DNA of 64,000 nucleotides from Bradyrhizobium daqingense (GTDB lineage Bacteria > Pseudomonadota > Alphaproteobacteria > Rhizobiales > Xanthobacteraceae): positions 5,380,001 to 5,444,000 of the forward strand of contig NZ_CP088014.1 in assembly GCF_021044685.1 (NCBI RefSeq), in the 5' to 3' direction. A model generated the notes under the pieces. The model did no database searches and was not told where the DNA came from. It worked only from the letters and a program-made list of their open reading frames with translations. This document shows positions 1-8,705 of the stretch, piece after piece; the first letter of the stretch is position 1; every line of letters starts with the position of its first letter. The position numbers and the translations under genes are program-made.

Positions 1-2
1 GG

Positions 3-956
3 CTCGACGAGGTGCCGTGGTGGTCATTCCTGCTGGCCCGGCATCTGTTCGCCCGCGAGAAGCATGCGCTCGCACTCGCGAAGGGCCTCAATGTCGGCCC
101 GGAGCTGCTATGGGCCGGACGGCGCGCGCTGGTGCGCGGCTTCGTCGACGGCGTCGCGCTGCATCTGGCCAAGCCGCATGGCGACCTCGCCTATTTCCGC
201 TCGGCCAAGGCCGCGCTGCGGCGGCTGCGCCGTGCCGGCATCTGTCACAATGATCTCGCCAAGGAGCAGAACTGGCTGGTCGGCCGCGACGGCCACGCTT
301 ACGTCACCGACTTCCAGCTCGCCGCCTGCTTCGTGAGGCGCGGCCGGCTCTACCGCATCCTGGCCTATGAAGACCTCCGGCATCTGCTCAAGCACAAGCG
401 CTCCTATGCGCCCGAGGCGTTGACGCCGCGCGAACGAAAGATCCTGGCGAAGAAGTCGTTCGCCGCGAGCCTGTGGCTCGCCACGGGCAAGAAGGTCTAC
501 CGCGCCATCACCCGCGGCCTGTTCAACTTCACCGACCGCGAGGGCGGCGGCCGCCGCCTCGTCAATGATGCGCCGGTGCTGGCGGAACTGATCCGCAAGA
601 ACCCGGCGGTGCGCGACACCGCCATCGTCGCCTTCGCCGACCGCCGCTCGGGTGTCGGGCTCTATGCCTTCGTCGAAGCCGATCAGGCCGCGCTCGAAGG
701 CGAGCTTCGCAACGAGCTTGCGGCCGCCAAGGGCCCAAAGCCGCCGGAACACATCCAGGTCGTCCACGCGCTGCCGCGCGACTCAGGCGGCAAGCCGCGC
801 ACGGAAATCCTGCAACTGGTCGCCATGAACCAGCTCGACCTGATCGAGCCGATGATGAAGAACGACCAGGACCGCGCCTTCCTCAAGGACATCCTCGAGC
901 AGCGCAAGAACCTGCGCGACCGCTTCAATTTCGAGGCGGACCTGCCGGCCGGTTAG
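3..956 (+). CDS. Kinase-fold protein with acyl-CoA-synthetase-like C-terminus (5' end outside window)
   Basis: The frame is open from base 3, so the true start probably lies upstream of the window. Counting from the GTG at 12, residues 60-110 read like a RIO/Ser-Thr kinase core: HNDLAKEQN (79-87) matches a catalytic loop and VTDFQLA (98-104) sits where a DFG loop belongs. The C-terminal third (about 195-290) resembles the C-terminal domain of AMP-binding acyl-CoA synthetases, with an ending of the SGGKPRTEILQ type where those enzymes have their GK-x-R motif. If a full adenylating N-domain lies upstream, the protein would be a synthetase-kinase fusion; this cannot be seen here. Substrate unknown. 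Confidence 0.7.
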   Translation, partial: LDEVPWWSFLLARHLFAREKHALALAKGLNVGPELLWAGRRALVRGFVDGVALHLAKPHGDLAYFRSAKAALRRLRRAGICHNDLAKEQNWLVGRDGHAYVTDFQLAACFVRRGRLYRILAYEDLRHLLKHKRSYAPEALTPRERKILAKKSFAASLWLATGKKVYRAITRGLFNFTDREGGGRRLVNDAPVLAELIRKNPAVRDTAIVAFADRRSGVGLYAFVEADQAALEGELRNELAAAKGPKPPEHIQVVHALPRDSGGKPRTEILQLVAMNQLDLIEPMMKNDQDRAFLKDILEQRKNLRDRFNFEADLPAG

Positions 957-1030
957 AGCATGATCCGCGCCTTGAAGCGTCCACATTGCCGATAGAGAAG
1001 CGGTCAAATAATTCGGGCTTGGCGGGGATT

Positions 1031-1603
1031 ATGGACACTCGGGGGACGGTGATGCATTGCTTGGCTGGCGCTCTGACCGCCGGCCTTTTGCTGCTGACCG
1101 CCGCGCCCGCAAAGGCTGACTCTCCGGCCGAGCTGATCTCGAACTTCCGCCTCAAGCACGGTGAAGTTCGTGTCGTGCGCGATGCCACGCTCGATCGCAT
1201 CGCCATGGACCAGGCCCGTGCGATGGCGGCCAAGGACGATCTCAGCCACGATGCGCTCGGCCCGTTCAATCGCCGGGTCGCGCCAGCCGGCGCGGGCCGC
1301 GCCGCCGAGAACATCGCCTATGGCTACGACAATTTCGAGAAGACGCTGGGACAGTGGATCGACTCGTCCGGCCACCGGAAGAACCTGTTGCTGCACAATG
1401 CCTCCCGCGTCGGCATCGCGAGCGCAAAAACGACCAGCGGCAAGCGCACCTATTGGGCGATGGTGATCGCCGGCGACTACGAGCCGAAGGGCAAGAAGAA
1501 GAAAGACAAGGAGCCGCTGGTTGCCGTGAAGCGCGAGGTCGCGCCCACAAGCAAGCCGAAACCGAGCAATTGTCACGTCAAGCTGCTCGGCCTCTGCATC
1601 TGA
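1031..1603 (+). CDS. Secreted CAP (SCP/PR1-like) domain protein
   Basis: 190 residues from the ATG at 1031, which has a GGCGGGG stretch just upstream; an ATG at 1052 is also possible. A hydrophobic signal peptide ending near AAPAKA-DS predicts export. The body carries CAP-family marks: LSHDALGPFNRR, then AENIAYGY, then a GHRKNLLL segment equivalent to the CAP GH-x-x-N motif. Bacterial CAP proteins have largely unknown roles in the envelope. The C-terminus is lysine-rich (KGKKKKDKE), then a short tail with two cysteines (NCHVKLLGLC) that could form a disulphide. It ends 12 bp before the stop of the convergent VOC gene. Confidence 0.8.
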   Translation: MDTRGTVMHCLAGALTAGLLLLTAAPAKADSPAELISNFRLKHGEVRVVRDATLDRIAMDQARAMAAKDDLSHDALGPFNRRVAPAGAGRAAENIAYGYDNFEKTLGQWIDSSGHRKNLLLHNASRVGIASAKTTSGKRTYWAMVIAGDYEPKGKKKKDKEPLVAVKREVAPTSKPKPSNCHVKLLGLCI

Positions 1604-1615
1604 GGCGAGACCGTC

Positions 1616-2089
1616 TCAGCCGCGGCGCGCGGCCTCGATCGCGGCGACGTCGATCTTCGTCATCCCCATCATGGCATCGAAGGCGCGCTTGGCCTCCGCA
1701 CCACCGGCGGCCAACGCCTCGGTCAGCACCCGCGGCGTGATCTGCCAGGAAACGCCCCACCTGTCCTTGCACCAGCCGCAGGCGCTCTCCTGCCCGCCAT
1801 TGGCGACGATGGCGTTCCAGTAACGGTCGGTCTCCGCCTGGTCGTCGGTGGCGATCTGGAACGAGAAGGCCTCGTTGTGCTTGAAGATGGGCCCGCCGTT
1901 GAGGCCGAGACAGGCAACGCCGGCGACCGTGAATTCGACGGTCAGGACATCGCCAGCCTTGCCCGACGGGTAATCGCTGGGCGCGCGATGAACCGCACTC
2001 ACCACGCTGTCCGGAAACGTCTCGGCATAGAAGCGGGCCGCGGCTTCAGCATCCTTGTCATACCAGAGGCAGATCGTGTTCTTTGCCAT
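1616..2089 (-). CDS. VOC-superfamily protein, PhnB / 3-demethylubiquinone methyltransferase-like
   Basis: 157 residues starting MAKNTICLWYD; a longer frame to 2116 exists but this ATG starts the conserved fold. The order TICLWYDKDAEAAARFYAETFPDS, a central FTVAGVACLGLNGGPIFKHNEAFSF-type strand, and WCKDRWGVSWQI near the C-terminus are typical of PhnB-like single VOC-domain proteins (pfam 06983 type). Many are annotated as methyltransferases, but the fold has no methyltransferase motif, and the function is not known. Divergently transcribed from the aminotransferase at 2238 across about 150 bp. Confidence 0.85.
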   Translation of the reverse strand: MAKNTICLWYDKDAEAAARFYAETFPDSVVSAVHRAPSDYPSGKAGDVLTVEFTVAGVACLGLNGGPIFKHNEAFSFQIATDDQAETDRYWNAIVANGGQESACGWCKDRWGVSWQITPRVLTEALAAGGAEAKRAFDAMMGMTKIDVAAIEAARRG

Positions 2090-2237
2090 TGGGTATTCCC
2101 TGTCGTTCCGTGCCAAATTGCGCTTCCGATCAGCATAGGCATCCCGACCCGCATGCTCCAGCCGGAACAGTCGTCTGCCCGAACTTGCCCGCGTGCGTCA
2201 TTGTGTCTACGAGGAACCTGACGATGGAGGCTCTGAC

Positions 2238-3416
2238 GTGATCGACATCGACAAAATGCGTGCCGACACGCCTGCTGCCTCCCGGCTCGCGTATCTCCAC
2301 AATGCCGGGGCGGCTCTCATGCCCGCGCCCGTCGTCGCTGCGATGAAGGAACATATCGATCTCGAGAGCGAGATCGGCGGCTATGCCGCGGCCGATCGCG
2401 AGTCCGATCGTCTCGAAGCCGTTTACGGCTCAGTGGCCCGGCTCTTGAACGCAGCGCCGGATGAAATCGCCCTGGTGGAGAACGCGACGGTTGCCTGGCA
2501 GATGGCGTTCTATTCGCTGCCATTTCGAGAAGGCGACCGGATCCTGACGGCCGAAGCCGAGTACGCCGCCAACTATGTTGCGTTTCTTCAGGTTGCCAAA
2601 CGCACAGGCGCGGTCATCGATGTGGTGCCGAGCGACGCGACCGGCGAGCTCGATGTCGGCGCACTCGAACGCATGATCGATGAGCGCGTGAAGCTGATCG
2701 CCATCACCTGGGTTCCGACCAATGGCGGGCTGGTCAATCCCGCGGCGGCGATCGGCAGGATCGCGCGAGCGCACGGCATTCCCTACCTGCTCGACGCCTG
2801 CCAGGCGGTGGGCCAGATGGCGGTCGATGTCGAAGCCATCGGTTGCGACATGCTGTCGGCCACGGGACGCAAATTCCTGCGTGGGCCGCGCGGCACGGGC
2901 TTTCTCTATGTCCGTCGCGCGCTATTGCAGCAGCTCGAGCCGCCCATGATCGATCATTTCGCGGCACCCTGGGTTTCGCGCGATTCTTATCAATTGCGCG
3001 ACGACGCACGCCGCTTCGAGACCTGGGAGAACAACTACACCGCCCGGCTGGGGCTGGGCGCGGCGGTCGACTATGCCCTCGATATCGGAATGGCCTCGAT
3101 CGCGCAGCGCTGCCGTGGGCTCGCGGAGCGTCTTCGCACTGGCCTTGCTGCGATCCCCGGCGTCACCATTCGCGACCTCGGGCGTCGTCCGGGCGCCATC
3201 GTCAGCTTCACGATGGACGGACATGAGGCCGACACCATCGTCAGCAGTGCCGCTGCAGCCGGCATCACGATCGGGGCGTCAGATCCGGCGAGCACCCGCA
3301 TTGATGCCGAAGCGCGCTCGCTACCGCCGCTCGTGCGCGCCTCCCCGCATTACTACAACACCGAAGCCGAGATCGATCGCCTCATCGACCACCTCGCGAG
3401 CGTCGCGCGGCGATGA
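2238..3416 (+). CDS. Aminotransferase class V, cysteine desulfurase/isopenicillin epimerase-like
   Basis: 392 residues from a GTG at 2238, chosen because GGAGG lies 7 bases upstream (2226-2230). PLP fold type I: ENATVAWQMAF (phosphate-binding region), the LDACQAVGQMAVDV segment holding the PLP-ring aspartate, and SATGRKFLRGPRGTGF where the lysine is the expected Schiff-base residue. No cysteine-desulfurase active-site cysteine loop is evident, so a generic class V enzyme (kynureninase/isopenicillin-N-epimerase/EgtE relatives) is the safest call. Monocistronic; convergent with ilvA, 13 bp between stops. Confidence 0.85.
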   Translation: MIDIDKMRADTPAASRLAYLHNAGAALMPAPVVAAMKEHIDLESEIGGYAAADRESDRLEAVYGSVARLLNAAPDEIALVENATVAWQMAFYSLPFREGDRILTAEAEYAANYVAFLQVAKRTGAVIDVVPSDATGELDVGALERMIDERVKLIAITWVPTNGGLVNPAAAIGRIARAHGIPYLLDACQAVGQMAVDVEAIGCDMLSATGRKFLRGPRGTGFLYVRRALLQQLEPPMIDHFAAPWVSRDSYQLRDDARRFETWENNYTARLGLGAAVDYALDIGMASIAQRCRGLAERLRTGLAAIPGVTIRDLGRRPGAIVSFTMDGHEADTIVSSAAAAGITIGASDPASTRIDAEARSLPPLVRASPHYYNTEAEIDRLIDHLASVARR

Positions 3417-3429
3417 CGGCACGTGCCGC

Positions 3430-4674
3430 TCAGGTGCAGCGCGCGCTCAATCCGGACGCACTGAGCTTTGCCATGACCTCATCGAGATGCGCGGCATCGC
3501 GGGTCTCGATGACGAGTTGCAGCAGCGTCGCCTTCGCCGGCAGGTCTGAGAACGTCCGCTGATGCGAGACCTCAATGATGTTGGCGCCGGCTTCGGCCAA
3601 TAGCGCTGCCACTGCGGCGAGCTGCCCGGGGCGGTCGGGGATATCGAGCGACAATTGGGTCAGTCGTCCTTCACGCGCGAGCTCGCGCGTGAGGACGGAG
3701 GCGATCAGCCTGGTGTCGATGTTGCCGCCGCTGAGCACCAGGCCCACTTTCTGGCCGGCGAAGCGGGATGAATCCGACATCAGCGCGGCAAGGCCCGCGG
3801 CGCCGGCGCCCTCGACCACCGTCTTCTCGATCGAGATCAGGGTCGCGACCGCGCGCTCGAGCTCGGCTTCATTGACGAGCGCGATGTCGTCGACGAGACG
3901 ACGGATGATTTCGGTGGTGATCTTGCCCGGAGATTTGACCGCGATGCCTTCGGCGAGCGTGTCGCCGCGCGCCGGCAGGTTGCCGTCGTGGATGGCGTTG
4001 TACATCGAGGGATAAAGCCAGGCCTCGACGCCCAATATCCGCACCGACGGCTTGATCGATTTCGCCGCAATGGCGGTACCGCTGATCAGTCCGCCGCCGC
4101 CGATCGGAACGACCAGCGTGTCGAGCTCCGGCACGGCCTTCAGCATCTCCAGCCCGACGGTGCCCTGCCCCGCGATGACGAGCGGATCGTCGTAGGGATG
4201 GACGAAGATCATGCCGCGGGCTTCGCCGTGACTGCGCGCGAACGCGGCCGCCTCCTCCAGCGTCGCACCGGTGACCACCACCTCCGCGCCGTGATGCCGG
4301 GTGTTCTCGACCTTCACCATGGGCGTGCCCACGGGCATGACGATGGTGGCGGGAATGCCGAGCCGCTTGGCGTGATAGGCGACACCCTGGGCGTGGTTGC
4401 CCGCCGACATCGCGATGACGCCACGCGCACGCTCCTCGGACGTCAGCGCCGTGAGCCGGTTGAGGGCGCCGCGCTCCTTGAACGAGGAGGTGAACTGCAG
4501 GTTCTCGAATTTGAGCCAGATGTCGCAGCCGCAAATGTTGCTCAGCGTCCGGCTGTAGCTGCAGGGCGTCTCGACAACGGCACCGTGGATGACCTCTGCG
4601 GCGGCGTGAATGTCACCGGGAGCGACCGCAAGGCCGCTGAGATCGCAGGACGTGATTTGGGACAAGTCGGCCAT
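3430..4674 (-). CDS. ilvA: Threonine ammonia-lyase (biosynthetic-type, with ACT domain)
   Basis: 414 residues from MADLSQITS (start 4674; a 14-residue extension is possible but unlikely). Converts threonine to 2-oxobutanoate with PLP, the first committed step to isoleucine. TSSFKERGALN contains the PLP lysine; SAGNHAQGVAYHAKRLG is the classical serine/threonine dehydratase phosphate loop, and IGGGGLISG is the glycine loop. The last ~75 residues (LSLDIPDRPGQLAAVAALLAE onward) form one ACT domain, so this is the shorter, TdcB/YgeX-like or single-ACT form rather than E. coli IlvA with two ACT-like repeats. Together with ilvD in this window it serves branched-chain amino acid synthesis. Confidence 0.9.
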   Translation of the reverse strand: MADLSQITSCDLSGLAVAPGDIHAAAEVIHGAVVETPCSYSRTLSNICGCDIWLKFENLQFTSSFKERGALNRLTALTSEERARGVIAMSAGNHAQGVAYHAKRLGIPATIVMPVGTPMVKVENTRHHGAEVVVTGATLEEAAAFARSHGEARGMIFVHPYDDPLVIAGQGTVGLEMLKAVPELDTLVVPIGGGGLISGTAIAAKSIKPSVRILGVEAWLYPSMYNAIHDGNLPARGDTLAEGIAVKSPGKITTEIIRRLVDDIALVNEAELERAVATLISIEKTVVEGAGAAGLAALMSDSSRFAGQKVGLVLSGGNIDTRLIASVLTRELAREGRLTQLSLDIPDRPGQLAAVAALLAEAGANIIEVSHQRTFSDLPAKATLLQLVIETRDAAHLDEVMAKLSASGLSARCT

Positions 4675-4719
4675 GGGACAGCATAGAGCATTTGCCCGGC
4701 CCGGGCGACAAGCCAACCG

Positions 4720-5583
4720 CTATTTGGTAAATTCTCGGGAACGTGAAGCCCGCCAAAGGGTCCACAGCGTGCGCAGCCGCGAGGCCGGCAGCAGCGCAAA
4801 CGGATTGCGCCCGGCCTGCGAGAGGCGCTTGAGTTCGGCCCGCACGTGGCTCAGCAACAGAAACGCAGGACGTACGGATGCGGGCACCTGCGGCAGCAGC
4901 GACAGCGCCGTGGTCAGATGCTGCTGTGCCTCGCCCGCAAGCTGATCCAGCGCGGCGCGCAAGGCTGGCGTCTCCTTGCCGGCGAACACGTCTTCCATGT
5001 TGCAATTGTGGTTCGCCAGCACCTGCTGCGGCACGAACAATTGCCGGTGTGCGGCATCGCGCGGCAGATTGGCGATGACCTGAAGGATGCCCTGCGCCAG
5101 TCCGGCATGCCGAGCGACATGCTCGACCGCTTCCGATGGCGGCGCGAGGACCTGCGCCGCGAGACTGAACAGCGCCGACGAAGTCGCAGCCAAATAACCC
5201 TCCAGCGCCGCCATGGTCGGCATCGGATCGTTGTAGAGATCGAATTGGTGCTCGTCGGCAAGCAGCGACAGCGGTTCGACCGGCAGCTCATAATCGCGGA
5301 TGGCGCGAAGCAGCTCGGCCGCGACCGGATTGCCCTCGGCGCTGCCGTGAACCTGCCCCGACAGCATGTCGGTCCACCATTGCAGGCGAATCTCGCCGGG
5401 CAAGGGCTGGCTCACCTGGTCGCGGACGCGCACGATCTCGACATTGAAGGCATAGAGCGCCAGCAGCGCGCGGCGCTCGGCGGAAGGCACGAACAGCGTC
5501 GCGACATAACGCGGGAAGTCGTGGTTGCGCACGAGATCGGCGCAGAAGGCAGTCGAGTCGGGCGCCTGCGCGGTGCTGCTCAT
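4720..5583 (-). CDS. Squalene/phytoene-synthase-fold protein, bacterial NDUFAF6 homologue
   Basis: 287 residues with the trans-isoprenyl synthase fold: YAFNVEIVRVRDQVSQ in place of the first aspartate-rich motif, and LQVIANLPRDAAHRQLFVP in place of the second. In true phytoene or squalene synthases these are D-x-x-x-D and RDVGED type; here the second acidic residues are missing in both, which argues against prenyl-transfer activity. The gene overlaps the Mth938-like gene by 4 bp (ATGA) and ends the yajC-secD-secF operon. The mitochondrial complex I assembly factor NDUFAF6 belongs to the same family and also lacks these acids, so I infer a role in complex I assembly. Confidence 0.8.
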   Translation of the reverse strand: MSSTAQAPDSTAFCADLVRNHDFPRYVATLFVPSAERRALLALYAFNVEIVRVRDQVSQPLPGEIRLQWWTDMLSGQVHGSAEGNPVAAELLRAIRDYELPVEPLSLLADEHQFDLYNDPMPTMAALEGYLAATSSALFSLAAQVLAPPSEAVEHVARHAGLAQGILQVIANLPRDAAHRQLFVPQQVLANHNCNMEDVFAGKETPALRAALDQLAGEAQQHLTTALSLLPQVPASVRPAFLLLSHVRAELKRLSQAGRNPFALLPASRLRTLWTLWRASRSREFTK

Positions 5584-5963
5584 GGCACCGCGATCAGCGC
5601 GGCCGCGACGCGCCGCCGCTCGCCGATCATGATGTTATAGGTGCGCACGGCGGGGCCGGTCTGCATCGTGTCCAGCACCACCCTCACCGCCTTGAGCGCC
5701 TGGCGCAGCTCCGGCGGCGGCAGCCAGAGCCCGGTTCCAGTGCCGATCAGAAGGGTGTCGATGCCGTTGGCGGCTGCGAAGACCCGGTCCAGCGAATAGC
5801 GGTCGATCTTCGCGGGATCGGTCACGTCCCAGGCCCAGATCGCCTCCGGCAGGCACAACAGCGATCCCCGATGCGACATGCCGGCAAAGGCAAAGCCGCC
5901 CTTGCCGTAGGCATCGATCGGCGCCGAGCGCGGGAAATGCGGTGCGTTGGGATCGCCGGCCAT
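5580..5963 (-). CDS. Mth938-like domain protein (DUF498), bacterial NDUFAF3 homologue
   Basis: 127 residues, full length for the Mth938 family. Visible family features are IDAYGKGGFAFAGMSHRGSLL, the central LDRVFAAANGIDTLLIGTGTG strand-turn with its glycine-rich loop, and the closing TYNIMIGERRRVAAALIAV. There is no catalytic motif. Human NDUFAF3, a complex I assembly factor, is of this fold. The gene sits between secF (60 bp upstream) and the squalene-synthase-like gene (4-bp overlap), so translation of the two downstream genes is probably coupled. A direct biochemical function is not known. Confidence 0.85.
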   Translation of the reverse strand: MAGDPNAPHFPRSAPIDAYGKGGFAFAGMSHRGSLLCLPEAIWAWDVTDPAKIDRYSLDRVFAAANGIDTLLIGTGTGLWLPPPELRQALKAVRVVLDTMQTGPAVRTYNIMIGERRRVAAALIAVP

Positions 5964-6023
5964 GAGCTTCGTCCGAATGGGCTTACTGCCCTCGCAAACG
6001 TCTGCGAGGGCATGCGGTTCGGA

Positions 6024-7043
6024 TCATGCCTTGCTTTTCTTCGCCGGCGTATCCGTATCGGGTGCGTCTTCGCGATGCTCGCCGACGCCGAGATAGATCA
6101 GGATCGGCGCCGCGATGAAGATCGAGGTGTAGGTGCCGACCAGCACCACGCCGAACATCATTACCGCGGTGAAGCTGTGGATGGCGTGACCGCCGAACAG
6201 CAGCAGCGCGAGCAGAGCCAGCGTCACCGTGACGTGGGTGATGATCGAGCGTGACAGCGTCGAGTTGATGGACTCGTTGAGCAGCTGCGGCATCGGCATC
6301 TTCTTGTAGCGCCGCAGCATTTCGCGGATGCGGTCGTAGATGACGACGGTGTCGTTGAGCGAATAGCCGAGAATGGTCAGAAGCGCGGCGATGCTGGTCA
6401 GGTCGAAATCGACCTGGCTGATCGACATGAAGCCGATGGTCAGCACGATGTCGTGCACGTTGGCGATCATGGCGCCCAGGGCGAACTGCCATTCGAACCG
6501 GAACCAGAGATAGATCAGGATTCCGATGATCGCGAACATCAGGCCGAGCATGCCGAAGGCCAGCAATTCGCCGGAGACGCGCGGCCCGACCACCTCGACG
6601 CGGCGATATTCGACGGAATCGCCAAGCGCGGTGCGAACCTTCTGCACGGCCTCCTGCTGCGCGGCGTCGCCGCCCGGCTGCTCCGCGACGCGGATCAGGA
6701 CGTTCTCGGCATCGCCGATTTGCTGAATCTGGACTTCGCCCAGGCGCAGGCCATCCAGCGTCGTGCGCATCGCCGCAATGTCGGCAGGGCCCGACTTCGA
6801 CCTGACCTCCAGCAGCGTGCCGCCGCGGAAATCGATGCCGAAATTCAGCCCATGGGTGAAGAACAGCACGATTGCGACGATCGACAACGCGGCCGAGATC
6901 GGAAAGCTGATGCGGCGGAAACGCGTGAAGTCGAAATGCGTATCGTCGGGGACGATGCGCAGCGACGGCAGCCAGCCAAACGCCGCGACCACGGTGAGAA
7001 TGGCAATGAGGACGCCGAGCCCGATGAGAACGGTCTGAGTCAC
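6024..7043 (-). CDS. secF: Protein translocase subunit SecF
   Basis: 339 residues, GTG start. Inner-membrane partner of SecD that uses the proton gradient to help Sec substrates out of the channel. The FTHGLNFGIDFRGGTLLEV region after the first membrane helix is the SecF signature, followed by a periplasmic loop and five helices near the C-terminus, including SLNDTVVIYDRIRE, the conserved segment of the SecD/SecF membrane core. Ten base pairs separate it from secD, so both are co-transcribed. The N-terminus has an extra helix (VLIGLGVLIAILTVVAAFGWLP) before the canonical first segment, which looks like an added membrane anchor. Confidence 0.95.
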   Translation of the reverse strand: MTQTVLIGLGVLIAILTVVAAFGWLPSLRIVPDDTHFDFTRFRRISFPISAALSIVAIVLFFTHGLNFGIDFRGGTLLEVRSKSGPADIAAMRTTLDGLRLGEVQIQQIGDAENVLIRVAEQPGGDAAQQEAVQKVRTALGDSVEYRRVEVVGPRVSGELLAFGMLGLMFAIIGILIYLWFRFEWQFALGAMIANVHDIVLTIGFMSISQVDFDLTSIAALLTILGYSLNDTVVIYDRIREMLRRYKKMPMPQLLNESINSTLSRSIITHVTVTLALLALLLFGGHAIHSFTAVMMFGVVLVGTYTSIFIAAPILIYLGVGEHREDAPDTDTPAKKSKA

Positions 7044-7053
7044 GATCAGGCTC

Positions 7054-8658
7054 CTAGATCGGCACGCTCTGCGGCCGCTTCCACCGCACCCACCAGGCGA
7101 CGATCAGCCGGGTCAGGGTGAAGGCGGTGAACACCGTGGTGATGATGCCGATGCCGAGCGTCACGGCAAAGCCGCGTACCGGACCCGTGCCGATGTAGAA
7201 CAGCACCGCGGCAGCAATGAAGGTGGTGATGTTGGAATCGAGGATGGTCGCGAGCGCCCGCTTGAAGCCGGCGTCGATCGCCGAGATCGCGTTGCGACCG
7301 CCCCGCAATTCCTCGCGGATGCGTTCGTAGATCAGCACGTTGGAATCGACCGCGATGCCGACGGTGAGCACGATGCCGGCGATGCCGGGCAGCGTCAGCG
7401 TGGCGTTGAGCAGCGACAACAGGCCGAAGATCATGGCGACGTTGATGGCCACGGCAATGTTGGCGAACACGCCGAACAGCCGATAGGTCACCAGCATGAA
7501 GATGATGACCAGGATCGAGCCGACGTAAGCCGCAAGCTCGCCCTTCTCGATCGAGTCCTGGCCGAGACCCGGGCCGACGGTGCGCTCCTCGACCACGGTC
7601 AGCGGCGCGGGCAGCGCGCCGGCGCGCAAAAGAATCGCGAGATCGTTGGCCGATTGCACAGTGAAATTGCCGGAGATCTGACCCTGGCCGCCTGTGATGG
7701 GCTCCCGGATGACGGGCGCCGAGATCACCTTGTTGTCGAGCACGATGGCGAAGGGCAGCCCCACGTTCTCTTGCGTGGCCTGCGCGAACTTGCGGGCGCC
7801 CGAGGTATTGAACTTGAAGCTGACGACCGGCTCGCCCGTGCGCTGGTCGAAGCTTGCCTGGGCGTCGGTCAGATCACCGCCGGCCACCAGCACCTGCTTC
7901 TTGACCACGTAAGGTGTCGGCGGTGGCGAGGCACTCATCAAGAGCTCGGATTCCGGCGGAACCCTGCCCTGCTGCGCCTGATCCGGCGGCACGGAGGCGT
8001 CGACCATGCGGAATTCCATCTTCGCGGTCTTGCCCAGCAGCTCCTTCAGACGAGTCGGATCCTGGAGACCGGGCACCTGCACCAGGATGCGGTCGTTGCC
8101 CTGACGCTGGATCACCGGCTCGACGGTGCCGAGCTCGTTGACGCGGCGCTCGACGATCTGGATCGACTGCTCGATGGTCTTGCGCAGGCGATCGAGTATC
8201 GCGACCTGCGGAACGCTCAGGCGGATCACCCCGCCGCTGGCGTCGGCAACCTCGAGGTCCCGCTGACCGCTGGATCCCATGAGGCCGCCCAGCGGTTGGG
8301 ACAATTCGCGCAGTTTGGCGAGCGCAGCCTGAACGTCGGATTCCTTGGTGATGCGGACTTCGACGGCGTCGTTGCGCACGGTGACGCCGCCGGTGAAACC
8401 GATCTTGGCATCGCGCAGCGTCCGGCGGACGTCGTCGCGGACCTGGTCGAGTTTCTCCTTCTTCACATAGTTGGAATCGACCTCGAGCAGCAGATAGGAG
8501 CCGCCCTGGAGGTCGAGGCCGAGCACCAGCCGGCGCTGCGCCCAGGCGGGCCAGGTCTTGACCTGCGCCTCGGGGAAGAAATTGGGGACCGCGCAGAGGC
8601 ACACGATCAGCGCCGTCAGGATGATCCCCAGCGCCTTCCACCGCGTGAAATACAACAT
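7054..8658 (-). CDS. secD: Protein translocase subunit SecD
   Basis: 534 residues. Inner-membrane RND-type component of the Sec accessory complex. Helix 1 (ALGIILTALIVCLCAVPNFF) is followed by LGLDLQGGSYLLLEVD, the SecD signature, then a large periplasmic P1 domain, and the C-terminal six-helix core with VGIAVDSNVLIYERIREEL, where the aspartate lies in the proton path. Length matches alphaproteobacterial SecD. It lies between yajC (47 bp upstream) and secF (10 bp downstream). Confidence 0.96.
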   Translation of the reverse strand: MLYFTRWKALGIILTALIVCLCAVPNFFPEAQVKTWPAWAQRRLVLGLDLQGGSYLLLEVDSNYVKKEKLDQVRDDVRRTLRDAKIGFTGGVTVRNDAVEVRITKESDVQAALAKLRELSQPLGGLMGSSGQRDLEVADASGGVIRLSVPQVAILDRLRKTIEQSIQIVERRVNELGTVEPVIQRQGNDRILVQVPGLQDPTRLKELLGKTAKMEFRMVDASVPPDQAQQGRVPPESELLMSASPPPTPYVVKKQVLVAGGDLTDAQASFDQRTGEPVVSFKFNTSGARKFAQATQENVGLPFAIVLDNKVISAPVIREPITGGQGQISGNFTVQSANDLAILLRAGALPAPLTVVEERTVGPGLGQDSIEKGELAAYVGSILVIIFMLVTYRLFGVFANIAVAINVAMIFGLLSLLNATLTLPGIAGIVLTVGIAVDSNVLIYERIREELRGGRNAISAIDAGFKRALATILDSNITTFIAAAVLFYIGTGPVRGFAVTLGIGIITTVFTAFTLTRLIVAWWVRWKRPQSVPI

Positions 8659-8705
8659 CGACTGGACCTGTCAGATCAGGAGATTGGAGATGCTCGCGGA
8701 AGCGC

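Noticed and set aside
4720..5583. Phytoene synthase in a carotenoid cluster
   Set aside because: No other carotenoid genes are nearby, and the acidic motifs are lost; context is the sec operon.
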